Source of the DNA: Primulina eburnea
Taxonomy: Eukaryota > Streptophyta > Magnoliopsida > Lamiales > Gesneriaceae
Direction: 5' to 3'
DNA: 64,000 nt
NCBI RefSeq assembly: GCF_022965805.1
Contig: NC_133104.1
Coordinates: forward strand, 23,804,069-23,868,068
Each line of letters begins with the position of its first letter. Within the stretch, counting starts at the first letter, position 1. Below the pieces are notes generated by a model. The model searched no databases and was not told the origin of the DNA. It worked only from the letters and a program-made list of their open reading frames with translations. The position numbers and the translations under genes were made by a program. Of the stretch, positions 12,236 through 23,926 are shown piece after piece.

Positions 12236-12397
12236 AGTAAATATACTGAAAATGAAAACAAATAATGGATACTGATAATTTTAAAATAATTCTAAGATAT
12301 AAAATATGGATTTCATTTTATAAATTTCCCTCCCACTATTTTGACATTTCCACCACCTTTTGATGAAAAAGGAAAATCATATTTCTTTAGTGGGCAC
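12236..12397 (-). other. Copia leader, part nearest gag
   Basis: Non-coding sequence between the gag start and the solo LTR; it continues at 15192. The last five bases (12393-12397, GGCAC) are the target duplication of that solo LTR. Confidence 0.6.
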
Positions 12398-12892
12398 TGT
12401 GACGTTCCGAAATTTGAGGTCCACATGGACCACGTGCATGCAAGTTATTAAATTCCTTATTTATTTTTCTAAATGGTTTTAATGCATGTTTATTTCATTA
12501 AATTGGGTTTTAATTCATGATTTATGAATTTGCATTATTTTAAATTATAATATGTTTAATTGATTCACGTTTAAACGTTTTTCTTGAGTTTTATGTTCAA
12601 GCGATTATTCGAGACGGGATCGAGGAAAAGAGACCGACGACGATTTTGGTAATTTTAAAATGTGGTATTTAATTTTAAATTAAGTTAGGGGCATTCTAAA
12701 TGATTTATTGAGTTTAGTATTTTTAAAAGCCTAATTTATTGATTTATGTGATTTTATGATTTTTAAGACTTTTAAAGAGTAGCACTTGTGTGCATTATTT
12801 TACTTTGGGGTATTAGCATTTTAATTATCTTGTGATTTGTTATTATGTATTTAATTAACCTAATTAGCTCTAATTACCCTATTTGTAAACCC

Positions 12893-13044
12893 AAACACAC
12901 GCACACACACCACTAACACACACACACATTCACGTAAACACCCACACACACATTACAATTCAAAATTTCATTTTTAAAGAGAAAATATTAGGGTTCTTGG
13001 TCTAGAAGCAGCCGCCCCTTCCCCTCCCCCCCCCCTCCCCCCAT
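12893..13044. repeat. CA-rich microsatellite and C-rich tract in the solo LTR
   Basis: 12893-12957 is an imperfect (CA)n run. 13016-13044 is nearly pure C with a few T. Both are low-complexity parts of the LTR. Confidence 0.8.
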
Positions 13045-13845
13045 AAGGATTCAGCAATTTTCGTCCCTTTTCTTCAAGGAAGTTAGTGCCACGTTCGTCC
13101 CGGATCATCTCTCGCATCTTTCCCCGCTTCGGTGTCGTCGTTCGGTAACGTTAAAGATTTATAGGCACGTATATTCTGTTTTTTCTGCATCGATCTTGTC
13201 ATATTATGTGTTGTGTTATTTTTATGCGTAAAAATTCATGTGTGACATTCGTTGTCTGAGTGGAAAATGGTGTGAATGCGTTTTGAAATACTTTTTAGAT
13301 CTGAAAACTCGTAACTTAATGTTCTGTTGAAAACTGCGATTTTTCCGTCGGGATTTTGAGAAAACTTTCAACTAGAAAATTGTATAACTTTTTGATGCCT
13401 TCGATTTGATATAAAATTCGAGATTTTTGGATGAAAATTGAGTGAGTTATGGCGTTTCTGCTCAAACTGCGTTTTCAGAAAATTATGTATTGATGTGTTC
13501 TTGAGATTTTATGGTTTCAGGCTTCGTTAGGGATCGACGGGTGATCGTTCTTGCGTCTAGGTATGCTTAGTATGATGTTGGGTTGTTATTTGATAGGTCG
13601 TTTAGTGTCGATAGGCACTCGACCACATTAAAGTCGTAGGAAACGTTTCATTGTCAATTGCCATGTTTTTTGAATTGTATGTGTCGTAGGGTGAACATCG
13701 TTGCTTTGGGTGTTTGTACGATTTTGGTTTGATGTTATGGCATGCTAGGATGGGTCTCGAGGCGTCGATTCATGGTCTGTACAATTGAGTCTAGATTGAT
13801 AAGTATTGCATGTATTGAAATTTCGCGAGTTTGCACAGTCCGCAG

Positions 13846-14110
13846 GTATACGGACCCGGACACGGACCTTGGCACGGGGTCTGTGCCTTCATTTTCTCCT
13901 TGGAGCATTTTTACCGAGACTACACGGACCCCTACACGGACCCGTGCACGGGGTCCGTGCCTTTTTATCCTTCAAAGTTTATTTTTACCGAGTCTACACG
14001 GACCCAGAGCCGGACCAGGGCACGGGGTCCGTGTACTTTCCGTTTGTTGGTACATTCTTTGCGCACACACACGGACCCATACACGGACCCGGACCCAAGG
14101 TCCGTGTACT
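13846..14110. repeat. Four dyad modules CACGGACCC / GGGTCCGTG
   Basis: Four modules about 75 bp apart each contain one or two CACGGACC words followed by the inverted word GGTCCGTG. The second module is the cleanest: direct CACGGACCC words, a GTGCAC centre at 13945-13950, then GGGTCCGTG at 13951-13959. The other modules (13850-13886, 13997-14034, 14069-14108) are variants. Each could form a hairpin or a symmetrical protein site. Confidence 0.85.
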
Positions 14111-14426
14111 TCATGTTTTGGGAAAATTTTATAGTACGCTTTGAGGTTTGATGTCATGGTTTAGTACAATGGTTCACAAGGTCGAGTCATGGGAAATTGT
14201 AGAATGTCCTAAGGAATGATTGAGCTTGAGAGTAGGTATGATTCCTATGTCTAAGTTATGCAAGTTAAGTATGAAATTTCATGTCAGTATGACGCAGCAA
14301 CGGCCCCAGTCGAATCGAACGAATCCCTCAACGCCAAGTAAGTATGTTGGCGTGCAAAAGAAAAATATTTTAAGTTTTTGAGGTATGCTAAATGTCTTGT
14401 GACCAAATTATGTTTAGGATTGGAAA

Positions 14427-14546
14427 GCGTTAAATTATGAACGGGGACCAATCCGCACGTTAAATTATGAACGTGTTAGATCGAGGTTGGAGAGCGTTAA
14501 ATTATGAACGGGGACCAACCAGCCCGTTAAATTATGAACGGGGATC
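14427..14546. repeat. Four copies of the dyad CGTTAAATTATGAACG
   Basis: The 16-bp word, with arms CGTT/AACG, recurs four times, mostly followed by GGGGACCAA or GGGGATC. It forms a second dyad cluster in the same solo LTR. Confidence 0.8.
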
Positions 14547-15191
14547 TCATGTATGTGGCAGTGGATACGTCCCTGTCAGCCCAGTACTGTGGTTTGTCTG
14601 ATCAAAATTTATTATGTTATGGGTCACTTGCTTTGAAACATCCTCTACGCAAAATGATGAAGTTTTGTATGTTCAAGTATGCAGTATGTTTATGAAAGTT
14701 TATGTTGATGGCACGTCTAGTTATGCACGTACGTATGTCCAAGTTTATTATGCAAGTTCAAGTTTCAAGTATGTACGCTCTATTTTAATGTTGCATGCGG
14801 TTTTATTGTGTTAGTACTCGCTATTTCCCAGTTTATACATGTTGAGTCTTTAGACTCACTAGACTTGATCGATGCAGGTGAGTATGTTGATGAAGAGACA
14901 GGAGGTGGTGACCAAGGGGCAGGCTTGGACTGAGCGGGAGGCTAACCTGAGGACCGCAAAGTTTATGTTTTTACGCAAATGTTAATTTACTCTGATTTCT
15001 TGTTTCGAGGGAAATACTTTGAGCACACCTTTCGTGAGAAAACTTTATTTAATCTATTTTGAGCAACCATGTCTTATGGGGGACTTGGTTGAGTTATTTT
15101 ATGGCAGATATTGAAAGAATTTTTACATTCAAGAAAATTTTTAATTTTTCCGCAAATTTTAAGTAGCAAAAGTACGGTACGTTACAGGCAC

Positions 15192-16688
15192 GTAGAGTCC
15201 AATTAGCCATTATAATCTTGAATAATATCAACCAATTATAATTTTTAAAAGGTAGAATCCAATTGCATACATATGCAACATCCGCGCGTTTTGCCTCACG
15301 TTTAATAAGGACCCAATAATATGACGCAATTTATTTTCACGTATCAAACCAACCCATCAATACTGAACTGTAATGGACGGTCGCCATGAGTTCGTCCAAT
15401 GATATGAGACGAAGTCATGGGAGTTCCACTCAATTCACATCATATGTCCGATGGAAGTCACAGCTTTCCGGCGTTCAGGTCTCCCCAATAATATGAGTCA
15501 GACACTGTCCGGGGGTAGCGATCAACATGAAACCACAGTTGATGTAAGGCAAGGAAAAATTAAACTCATTTAATTTTTACTTTTTCGGTTTGATATAAAT
15601 TTTGAATCTTATTCAAAATGAGAGATTTTAATTTTAAAATTGTCTCATCATTTTAATTTAAAAATTGCGTGCCATGAGTTTGTATGTTTTCAGGATTCAT
15701 GCAACTATATTATTTAATAAGATACATACATGCATACTACTATATATCTCATAAATCATAATATGACATTCAACCATAAATAAGGATGATCGATCGCCAA
15801 CTCTATTAGATCCATGTGAGCCATACATGGATCCAGGTCCAAAACCTAGGTGAATGCACGATCGAAATGCATCTATTACAAGAGCTTCCAATATTTTACA
15901 TGTCTTCATCTTGTTCATCGGGCCCACCATTTTCCAGTCTTGATCTCCACTGTTTCTAATAATTATATTTAAATAGCCATGGAATATAAGGGATACATTT
16001 CATGGGGGTGGGAACGGGCCATAAACCAGATCCACTTTAATAATATCAAAAATTAACAAAACGAATGAAACAGTAAAATATCCTAACATACACCTAACAC
16101 ATTGGTCAAGGATCTCGATCATCCTTCATGCATTTAATATCAAATATTAACAATAATTTAATTAAACAATTTAATTAATTTATAAATCATATTTCTACTA
16201 ATTTTATCACTAACCACCACAATTATTAAAGGATTTAATAAATTAAATAAACACCTTTATTTAATTTCCAATTAAGTCAATAATAATTGATTTCTTGTAA
16301 AACTCAATTTTACCACAAATAATTAAAATCATATTCTAATTATTTATTTTACAAGAAAATTATTATTTTTCCAAAAACTAATTTTCCAAAATAAAAATTG
16401 AACCATTTTCAAAAATATAGATTTTGCCCAAAAATTTGAAAAATCAGAAAATTGCACCATGAGTCCAAACAATTCAAGTCCATTATCCAGCACGCTTCCC
16501 GAGACACTCTAGGGCAACCGCATGCGCTGCTCGCCCATTGCCCGAACGTTGCAGGCAGCGGCGACACGCCCGGTGCGCACAAGCGCGCACTGTCTGCTCG
16601 GAACAGGTCCGGGCAGATCCAAATATTTTTTGAAAATTTAGAAACTAATTATTCAATATCAAAACCATACGATCTAGAAAAACCTTAA
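15192..16688 (-). other. Copia leader (5' untranslated region)
   Basis: About 1.5 kb between the primer site and the solo LTR. It is AT-rich, and I find no conserved protein on the minus strand. The 78-residue frame on the plus strand at 16452 and the 77-residue minus frame at 15697 match nothing I recognise. With the piece at 12236-12397 the leader totals about 1.65 kb, long for copia. Confidence 0.6.
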
Positions 16689-16699
16689 CTCTGATACCA
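16689..16699 (-). other. Primer-binding site of the copia element
   Basis: On the minus strand this reads TGGTATCAGAG, complementary to the 3' end of initiator methionine tRNA. It lies one base after the end of the 5' LTR, the standard copia arrangement. Confidence 0.88.
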
Positions 16700-16700
16700 C

Positions 16701-18657
16701 TGTTGGATCTCGGTTTTCTCGTGTCCAAACACAGCGGAAGTTTTAAAAATTTTATTTTATTTTGACAATCAAAATATATTTATGTTTGGGCACTCGTATG
16801 GTTATAAGATTAAACATTCATAGGATGTTAGAATTCTCCAACTATTCCGGGGTTAGCGAAGATAGCTTTTGATGAATCCCTACGAAATTTCTTCAAGAAC
16901 TCCTTCTATTAAGTCCACGACCAGAAGGTTTGTTTCTCTTTCAAACAGCACTAGAATATTTGAAAGAAGTTTTACGTTAAGATCAAAAATTTGAGAGATA
17001 ACTCAAATCTCTTTTCTTGGAAAGTGGCCAAAAATATTTGGAGGATATTGAGATGCAATTCACGTGAATCACACTTGGAATAGTAGTGGAGGCTAGATCA
17101 TTTTTTTTTTCTTTTTATTTACTTAAAAACAATAGCCTTGACATAAATTCCATATTAACATTAATAAACTTGATTAATTATTTGGCCTAGTCCAACTAGT
17201 TTAATTAATTAATCAAAGTCAATTAATTACTTTAATTATTTAATATGTTGGACTTATACTCCTACAGGCCCATTAAACATACCTCCACTATTTTCAATTT
17301 AATATATAATAAACTCAACTTTTGAGCTTAACAAATTAAATCCATTATAAATTCAACATTTAAATTTAATATTTAAATTATAAATTCAACTCCTTGAATT
17401 TATCGCCTCTAAAATTTAATAAACTCAACTTTTGAGTTTAATAAATTAAATTTTCCAATTTTATAAATTCAACTCGTTGAATTTATTCTCTCAAAAATTT
17501 AATTATCATAAATTCAACTCCTTGAATTTACTATACCATAATATAAATTCAACTTCTTGAATTAATGCTCTCAACAGGAACAAATTATCATGTGCTTGTG
17601 TGACCCTCAATGGTTCAGGGATACAGCTAGCCGTGGGTTCACAACTCTTTGTGATTTAGGACATAATCCTTTATTCGTGCTTACCTTTATTTGCCCAATT
17701 CTATATACCAACAATTGATAATGATCATATTTCTGATTAAATCCATCGAATCATGGTAAGAGCGTCTACTAGCATCACCCCGTGATTCCCTACGTATCAC
17801 TGATAGTGCCTGCAAGAACCAGTCGATTATGATTAACGTACAGTACGGTCCCTTCATCTCATATATCCCGATCGAATCTGCAACCATTGGTTCATCGAGG
17901 GTTGCACAATAATTCGATAACTATGTGATACATATAAATAGTGGCATCGCATGTACAATTGGAGAACTCTTTCTCTAACATACATCTCATACTCTGGCCA
18001 GAGATTCCACGCACTATTATTTCATCAGATCACATAGGATATCCACACTCATAGGTGAGCGGTGAATCCCTGGCTACAATGCACTAGCTCCTATATGTGT
18101 CGCATCTGTACCAAACCTCGCCACCTGATGACTCTCTTGGAGCTGGTAAACAAGTCAAAGCACAGCCCTAGCATATAGAGCCTCATTGTTGTCCTGGTCG
18201 TAAGGGCTAATGGTGTACAATCATAACCACGAACTTATCCTCTCGATGAATGATAACCACTTGAACATTCCGATGGAGGGTTGCTCGGTATAATCATCAT
18301 ATGACTACCCATCTGAATGTTTGGACATCTCTATGCCCTTACCAATAAATGTAGTACACAGCATCGCAGTTGCTAGTCTCGAGCTCAAGCGACCTTTATC
18401 CATATTTTAAGCGGCTGAATCGACTAGGAACGAATTTAGATCATACATTGTTGACAAACAAGTTTCAACATCGAATTACTATCCATTTGTATTAAAGTAT
18501 AATCAAGGTCTTTATATATGTTTGATAACATGGGTATACAGATAAAGAAATAACAAACCATGATATAATGAATTATATTAAAATAAAGATTGTTTATTAG
18601 TACTGAATCAATAAAATCCCTAGCCAACAGTTGGCTTGCAGGGCATCTCCTCTAACA
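16701..18657 (-). repeat. 5' LTR of the copia element (1957 bp)
   Basis: The LTR has TG..CA ends on the plus strand (TGTTGGATCTCGG ... CTCTAACA) and abuts the primer site. It pairs with 3168-5656. A 63-residue minus-strand frame (18436-18627) is conserved with 5435-5626, but only because the LTRs are copies. Confidence 0.88.
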
Positions 18658-19683
18658 CCATACATCATGAAACCCGATCACCTATGACCCAAACGTTCGA
18701 ATTCGGTTCCAGCGTAATCGATTCGTGTTTGCAGCATGTGGGTGTGTTCTTAGGACTCTTGAAATGTAAAAACAATCCTTGATCCTCCCCTAATCATGGC
18801 AGCCCCTTTTTACATGAAAACAACTTTTGGATCACAAATCATGCCTTAAAAATTCATGTTCATGCAAAACCGAAAATAGTTTAAAACGTCACTTGTTTTC
18901 ATACAAAACATGATTAAATAAATAATATGGTGTGATAGATGATTGAAGAAAAGAATTGGCGTGCCTTTGCGTTTTAAACGCACGATTATTGGTTGACGAT
19001 TGTGAAGAACGGGACGACAACCTTGGCTTGATTTTTCCCTTTGAAACTTTCGAACTCCCCTTTCAAATTGTGGTGTGTGTGTGTGTGCCGTGTATCTTGT
19101 GGGGGATTTTGGAGTGAAAACAAAATCTGAAAGTGGCGTGAGACATATGGGGTTTGGGGTGGGGTTAATTGCATATTATATAGTTAATTACAACTTAAAC
19201 AAGCTTAGGTCTATTAGGTAGTTAATTAGGCCCAATTAAACTCATTAGTGATTAATTAAAATATTGAAAATACTTTTGTTTAGGAAAGTTTTGAATTTAT
19301 TAGCCGGGTTACTAATACGTTCAAGTTTTTTTTGAAAAACGAACACCGATAAAATTTACGTCCCAACGTATAAAATCACCTCAAAACTCCTTATTTTCAA
19401 AAATACTAAAAAAATCATCATCCATATTTTAAATAATTTAAAACAATTATTTAATAAAAACATTTTCTATTTTTTTCAGTACTCGGTCCCCGTTCCTCGA
19501 TCGCAACTCGAATAACCTTTGAAAATACATTTTAATGCAACCATTAGAAAATATATTTTTAAACATGTAAATATGCACTGCATAATTAATTAATTCAATT
19601 AAAACAATTAAATAAAATACAAGAGAATTTAATAATTGCATGCATTCGGTTTGCGTGGACCTTTAAATTTTAGGGGCGTTACA
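18658..19683 (-). repeat. Ty3/gypsy LTR copy B, portion right of the copia insertion
   Basis: It resumes the LTR interrupted at 3167 and runs to the LTR start, which on the minus strand reads TGTAACGCCCCTAAAATTT. It includes the GCGTTTTAAACGCACG dyad near 18970. Together with 2345-3167 it is the 3' LTR of the internally deleted element below. Confidence 0.8.
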
Positions 19684-19802
19684 ATATTACCCCCTTAAAT
19701 TGAATTTCGTCTTCGAAATTCGCTTATCCTCGATAATCAAAAGTTTAGACTTAGATCTAGTATCCCAAAAATTCACGCTTCCGCTGCGCTACTCTGATAA
19801 AA
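19684..19802 (-). mobile_element. Minimal internal region of an internally deleted gypsy element
   Basis: On the minus strand the order is: a primer-site-like TATCAGAGTAGC (19788-19799), about 85 bp of leader, 'CGAATTTCGAAGACGAAATTC', the purine tract TTAAGGGGGTAATAT next to the 3' LTR, then the LTR start. Gag and pol are absent. So 19803-23926 is the 5' LTR (copy C) and copy B is the 3' LTR. This is a large-LTR element reduced to its replication signals. Only a partner supplying proteins could have moved it, or the deletion arose in place. Confidence 0.7.
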
Positions 19803-20388
19803 CATAAGTTCTAGAATTTCCTTACGTCTCCTTGATCCCAATTAATTTTACCTTCTAAATCCTTATTTGCAAATCAACATATACGTATTCTTTTTTCCTT
19901 TTCGTTGAATTCAGATCGTTCATTGTGACATTCGTGTTCATCTACGTCTACGTCTACGTGTTGGGCGATGGATCCATCTACATGTAACCACAGTACTGGG
20001 CGGCGAGGACACCAGCAACACTCTCACCGGTCAATTGGGCCTTGGCATTACGTATTAACATATCATCGTATACATATACATATTCATATCTGTATCCAAG
20101 GAAACACGATATTCGGGCTCCCACTAGGACCATAATCCTCACGATATCTCCAACATATAATCGTATTAGTCACAATTACTTCACTTCCTTCAACATTTCA
20201 TATTCTCATCAATTTATAAAGATATAAACATTTAATATCATTTTTCTTTTAAAAACAAGCATGCAACATATCTTTTAACGTTATCGTTTTGTTCTAAAAA
20301 TCCATAATCGTTTAAAATAACATTTTAACATATAAAATCCATAAACGTTTAAAATCAGCATTTTAACATATTAAATCACAAACATTTA

Positions 20389-21921
20389 TGTTAGGATCGA
20401 TTAGGGGGGTCATCGTTGAGCTATAATAGCTCGGTTCTTGAAATATTGAACACCAATGAATTAAATTGATTTTGGTTTGAAACCAAGCGGAAAACACTCG
20501 AAATAATCCTTCGTAGAAACCGAATTAATATTTTGTAAACCATTTAAGATATATGCAAGTTGAATAAGTAAAAAGATTTTCGGTTGAAGCATTTTATCAA
20601 ACACTTGGTAGGCAATATTTTGGTATTTGAATAAAACATAAAATGCTTCAACAATGCATCTATAAAAACAGTGAAAATGATAAATAAATGCAACAAACAA
20701 ATAGACACGAATTTGTTTATGGATGTTCGGAGATTTCAAACACTCCTACGTCACCCCTTCTTCCCCTTGGGAAGGATTCACTAGAAGACTTTGATTTATA
20801 CAACACTTTGTACAAACCCATTCAGCTAAGACTTACCCACTGCCTAAACTGAACTCCTAGCACTCAAGATTGTAAGCAGCACCTCACAATCAGCATATTG
20901 TTTAATGTCTCATATGCAAAGACTACATACACAAGTTTTACGTCTTTGTGCAAGACTCACTCAACTAATCTTTGAACTTCAACTCTCTTCTATATGTGTG
21001 AGTGATTGTGTGTGAGGAATTTTCTTTTATAGTGTACATCTCAAATGTATCCTCACACAAGGGCTTGTGCTCTCAACTAGCTGATTTCTTCATGCTAACT
21101 GCCCATGCTTTGAATCCACTTCAAAAATCTCTTGTTTGATCTTCAATATGTTGTATTTATAGGCTCCAACATTGATATATACGTTAGACACAAGAATATG
21201 ACCGTTTGAAAAGTTTCTGTACTGTTTCCGAGATTGCAACGGTCAAATTCAGCTTGCTGGGCATTTTCCCGACTGGTCAACTGGTCAACTCTGATCAACT
21301 CAACTGGTCATTCAGTTGGACTGGTTGAGTTTCAGTTGGTCAGCAGCTGGTTGAGTTCAGTTGGTCAGCAGTTGGTTCAGTTTCAGCAGGTGTGCTGAAA
21401 TCAGTCTAGCTGATTTCAGTTTGTGCATGACCAGTAGCTTCATCGTAATTTATCAGCCTCTTAAGCTTCGATTCAGACTTCGACTTCTAGAATGATTTGT
21501 AGATCTTTGTCTTATCTTTCCAACACATACTGAATCTCTTCGTTTCGATAACTGAGCTGAGAGATATGACCAAAATACGGCAGCTGCTCAAACACAACTG
21601 ATTGATGTTTTCGTTTGATCAGTTCGGTAATTGAGCGATCAGTTAGACCATGATAACATCCGATTTTTCCCAACTGACGTGAAATTCAACTTGTTCCAAA
21701 TTAAGTTTTCTGATCATTCCAGTTGGCGGATTGTCATTTGGATCATCCAGTTGAGAGATATCTTTAAAACACCGAAGCTTGCCAGAAATTCAGTTTGTGC
21801 AAAATTCAGTTTCAGCTTGCTTCTTGTGTTTGCAACTTCACACTTGAGTAAATATGTTAGAAACACAATAACAAGTTTTGTTAACATCAAAATCAAGATT
21901 GAGAACTGAAAAGTTCCAACA
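20389..21921 (-). mobile_element. Solo LTR, probably Ty1/copia type (1533 bp)
   Basis: It is flanked by a perfect ATTTA duplication (20384-20388 and 21922-21926). On the minus strand it begins TGTTGGAACTTTTCAG and ends ATCCTAACA. There are no coding frames of note. The middle (21270-21430) is rich in short direct repeats of CAACTGGTC/CAGTTGGTC and contains a dyad, CTGAAATCAG/CTGATTTCAG, at 21395-21419. Confidence 0.9.
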
Positions 21922-23279
21922 ATTTAAAATAAACATTTTGATATATTATATCATAAACATTTAAAATCAACATTTTAACATCATCAAAATTCCTAAACAT
22001 TTAAAATAATCACATTAACATGTAAAACAACATTCAGGACACTGCCATGACGTTTACTAATTTCTAGGTATAAAATGATTGTTTTACCCCTAGGCGTAAA
22101 ATTTCACGTTTTTGACATTTGCTTAATTTCATTGACTCTAATATGTCCCAAATAATTATTTAAGCTTATATTAATTTTATCATATTTTTATTTAGGTTAA
22201 AACGAGTACTTTTAATTTAATCTCTAAATATAACATATTACTTCGTTTTAAATCCCGAATTAAACCAAACTTTAATATAAAATTCCTAAGTTACAAACTT
22301 AGACTTATAATAATTATTTAAGCTTAAACCTAATTTTCCATAATTTTACAAAACTTAAAACTAGGCGTTTCACTTAATTCTTTAATTAGCTTTTCGTACG
22401 ACGATTAAATCTCGGATAAATCCAAAACTCATTATTTTGATCCCAAACTTTAAACATAGCATTTTTATTATATATTCTACCTTTCCAAGTCATGAGCCAC
22501 ACCCGTGGACCAATGGATTCATTTTTAGCATATTAATTTTTGAAATAGACACCTTATCGAACACACCGAGCCATCTCCTAATTTACTCGAGCCACATCCG
22601 AGCCACCTCAAACCAAACCCGAGCTAACCCACTTAGGGACTCTACTGACCAGCCCTAGCCCCTGGACCTTGCCCCTAACTCATGCACACACTCCTGGACA
22701 TACCCCCATTCTGCACGTGAATCTCTTCCACAAGACTAGGACTTCTAGTTTGCTCAGGACTCAACCAAGCCATAAAACCACTGACCACCCATGACCTCTA
22801 CTGACCCTAGACCAATCCCAAACCCGAGCCACCCCTAGACCGAGCCCCTAAACCACGCACAAGCCTTGCAAAGTAGGGACCAGAAACTGCGCATGGTTGA
22901 AACTCACGCAAGAAGACTCCTAGTCATCCTATGTCACCTCCAGCCGAGCCACCCCCGAGCCCACCCTACCCTGACCACCCCTGGACAAAGACCAGACCTA
23001 GCCCATACCAGCCCAAACCCTGTACCCCACGCAGCGAGCCACCAAAACATCACAGCAGCCTCACGCATAACTACTGCCCATGCACTTCATCACGTTCCCT
23101 CGAGCCACAACGCACCCAAGCTGCACCAGCCCCTGTCCAGACCCTTGTGCACCATCCTAGGACCCCAATGAGTCGACCTAGTCCAACCCATAGCCCCCTG
23201 GCCAAGCCCCCCACTCTTTGTAAGGCTGCACATCCAGCGCCTGCAAGTGTGCTCTCTAGTGCTAGGAATCCTTCCCAGC

Positions 23280-23476
23280 CAGGGGCGGAGCTACATGGGC
23301 TTGTACCCGGGCTTTAGTCCGAGTGGCCCAATTCTTTTTGAAAAAATTAATAGGTAAATTTTGTATAATTTTAGAATAATATGATATTAGCCTGGGTATA
23401 TCAATTTAAAATATTAAAAAATTCTAGAGTTTAAAATTTTAGCCTGGGCAGAGCCATATTTCTGGCTCCGCCAATG
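23280..23476. mobile_element. hAT-like MITE (197 bp)
   Basis: The ends are CAGGGGCGGAGC and, inverted, CATTGGCGGAGC. Copies A and B of the host LTR lack the insert. The flanking 8-bp words TTCCCAGC (23272-23279) and TTTACAGC (23477-23484) match at 6 of 8 positions, fitting an old hAT 8-bp duplication. It has no coding capacity. Confidence 0.8.
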
Positions 23477-23926
23477 TTTACAGCCCTTGTGCTCGAATCC
23501 TAGCATGGCTAGGACCCCCTTCCCTGACCCATCACGACTATATCCCAGCCATGGATGCAACCGAGCCAAGCTATGCACCATACATCATGAAACCCGATCA
23601 CCTATGACCCAAACGTTCGAATTCGGTTCCAGCATAATCGGTTCGTGTTTGCAGCGTGTTTGTGTGTTCTTAGGACTCTTGCCTTTTTACATGTAAACAA
23701 CAACTTTTGGATCACAAATCATGCCTTAAAAATTCACGTTCATGCAAAAACGAAAATAGTTAAAAACGTCACTTGTTTTCATACAAAACATGATTGAATA
23801 AATAATATGGTGTGATCAATGATTGAAGAAAAGAATATGGCGTGCTTTTGCGTTTTAAACGCACGATTATTCGTTGACGATTGCGAAGAACGGGATGACA
23901 ACCTTGGCTTGATTTTAGTAACTTGT

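Larger units (their letters stand above)
12398..15186 (+). mobile_element. Solo LTR (Ty3/gypsy type, 2789 bp) inserted in copia leader
   Basis: It is flanked by a perfect 5-bp duplication GGCAC (12393-12397 and 15187-15191). It starts TGTGACGTTCCGAAATTTG and ends GTACGTTACA. There is no coding region, primer site or polypurine tract, hence a solo LTR. It is a diverged plus-strand relative of the LTR at 9078-11774: both have GCATGCAAGTTATTAAAT-like sequence about 45 bp from the start. It contains a CA-rich microsatellite, a C-rich tract, four dyad modules and four copies of a second dyad. The many overlapping open frames at 13742-14157 result from the repeats and are not genes. Confidence 0.92.
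3168..18657 (-). mobile_element. Ty1/copia retrotransposon, minus strand, nested and decayed
   Basis: A complete copia layout can be followed on the minus strand: 5' LTR 16701-18657, methionine-tRNA-type primer site 16689-16699, leader, gag, protease, integrase, reverse transcriptase, RNase H (down to 5737), a purine-rich stretch next to the LTR, and 3' LTR 3168-5656. The order gag-PR-IN-RT-RH is diagnostic of copia. It inserted into a gypsy LTR whose halves flank it. Two solo LTRs were later added (9078-11774 and 12398-15186); removing them leaves about 10 kb. Frameshifts and stops occur throughout the coding region, so it is not functional. I could not recognise a clean target-site duplication. 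Confidence 0.88.
19803..23926 (-). repeat. Ty3/gypsy LTR copy C (5' LTR, truncated, with two insertions)
   Basis: The LTR landmarks run in order: GGATCCATCTACATGTAACC near 19970, an ACATTTAAAAT-rich tract, ACACTGCCATGACG near 22038, the 'CACACCGAGCCATCTCC' block at 22562, CCATACATCATGAAACC at 23578 and GCGTTTTAAACGCACG near 23850. The match to copy B stops at about 23926, so roughly 650 bp including the LTR start are missing. Insertions within it are a solo LTR (20389-21921) and a MITE (23280-23476). Confidence 0.75.

Noticed and set aside
13742..14157. Overlapping open frames of 106-130 residues in three plus frames and one minus frame
   Set aside because: They are produced by the GC-rich dyad modules of a solo LTR; simultaneous openness in several frames is a composition effect, and no protein family is recognisable.
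22866..23317. Proline-rich plus-strand frames of 101 and 128 residues
   Set aside because: C-rich LTR sequence; the frame is not conserved in the homologous copy at 2700-3167 and it runs into the MITE.
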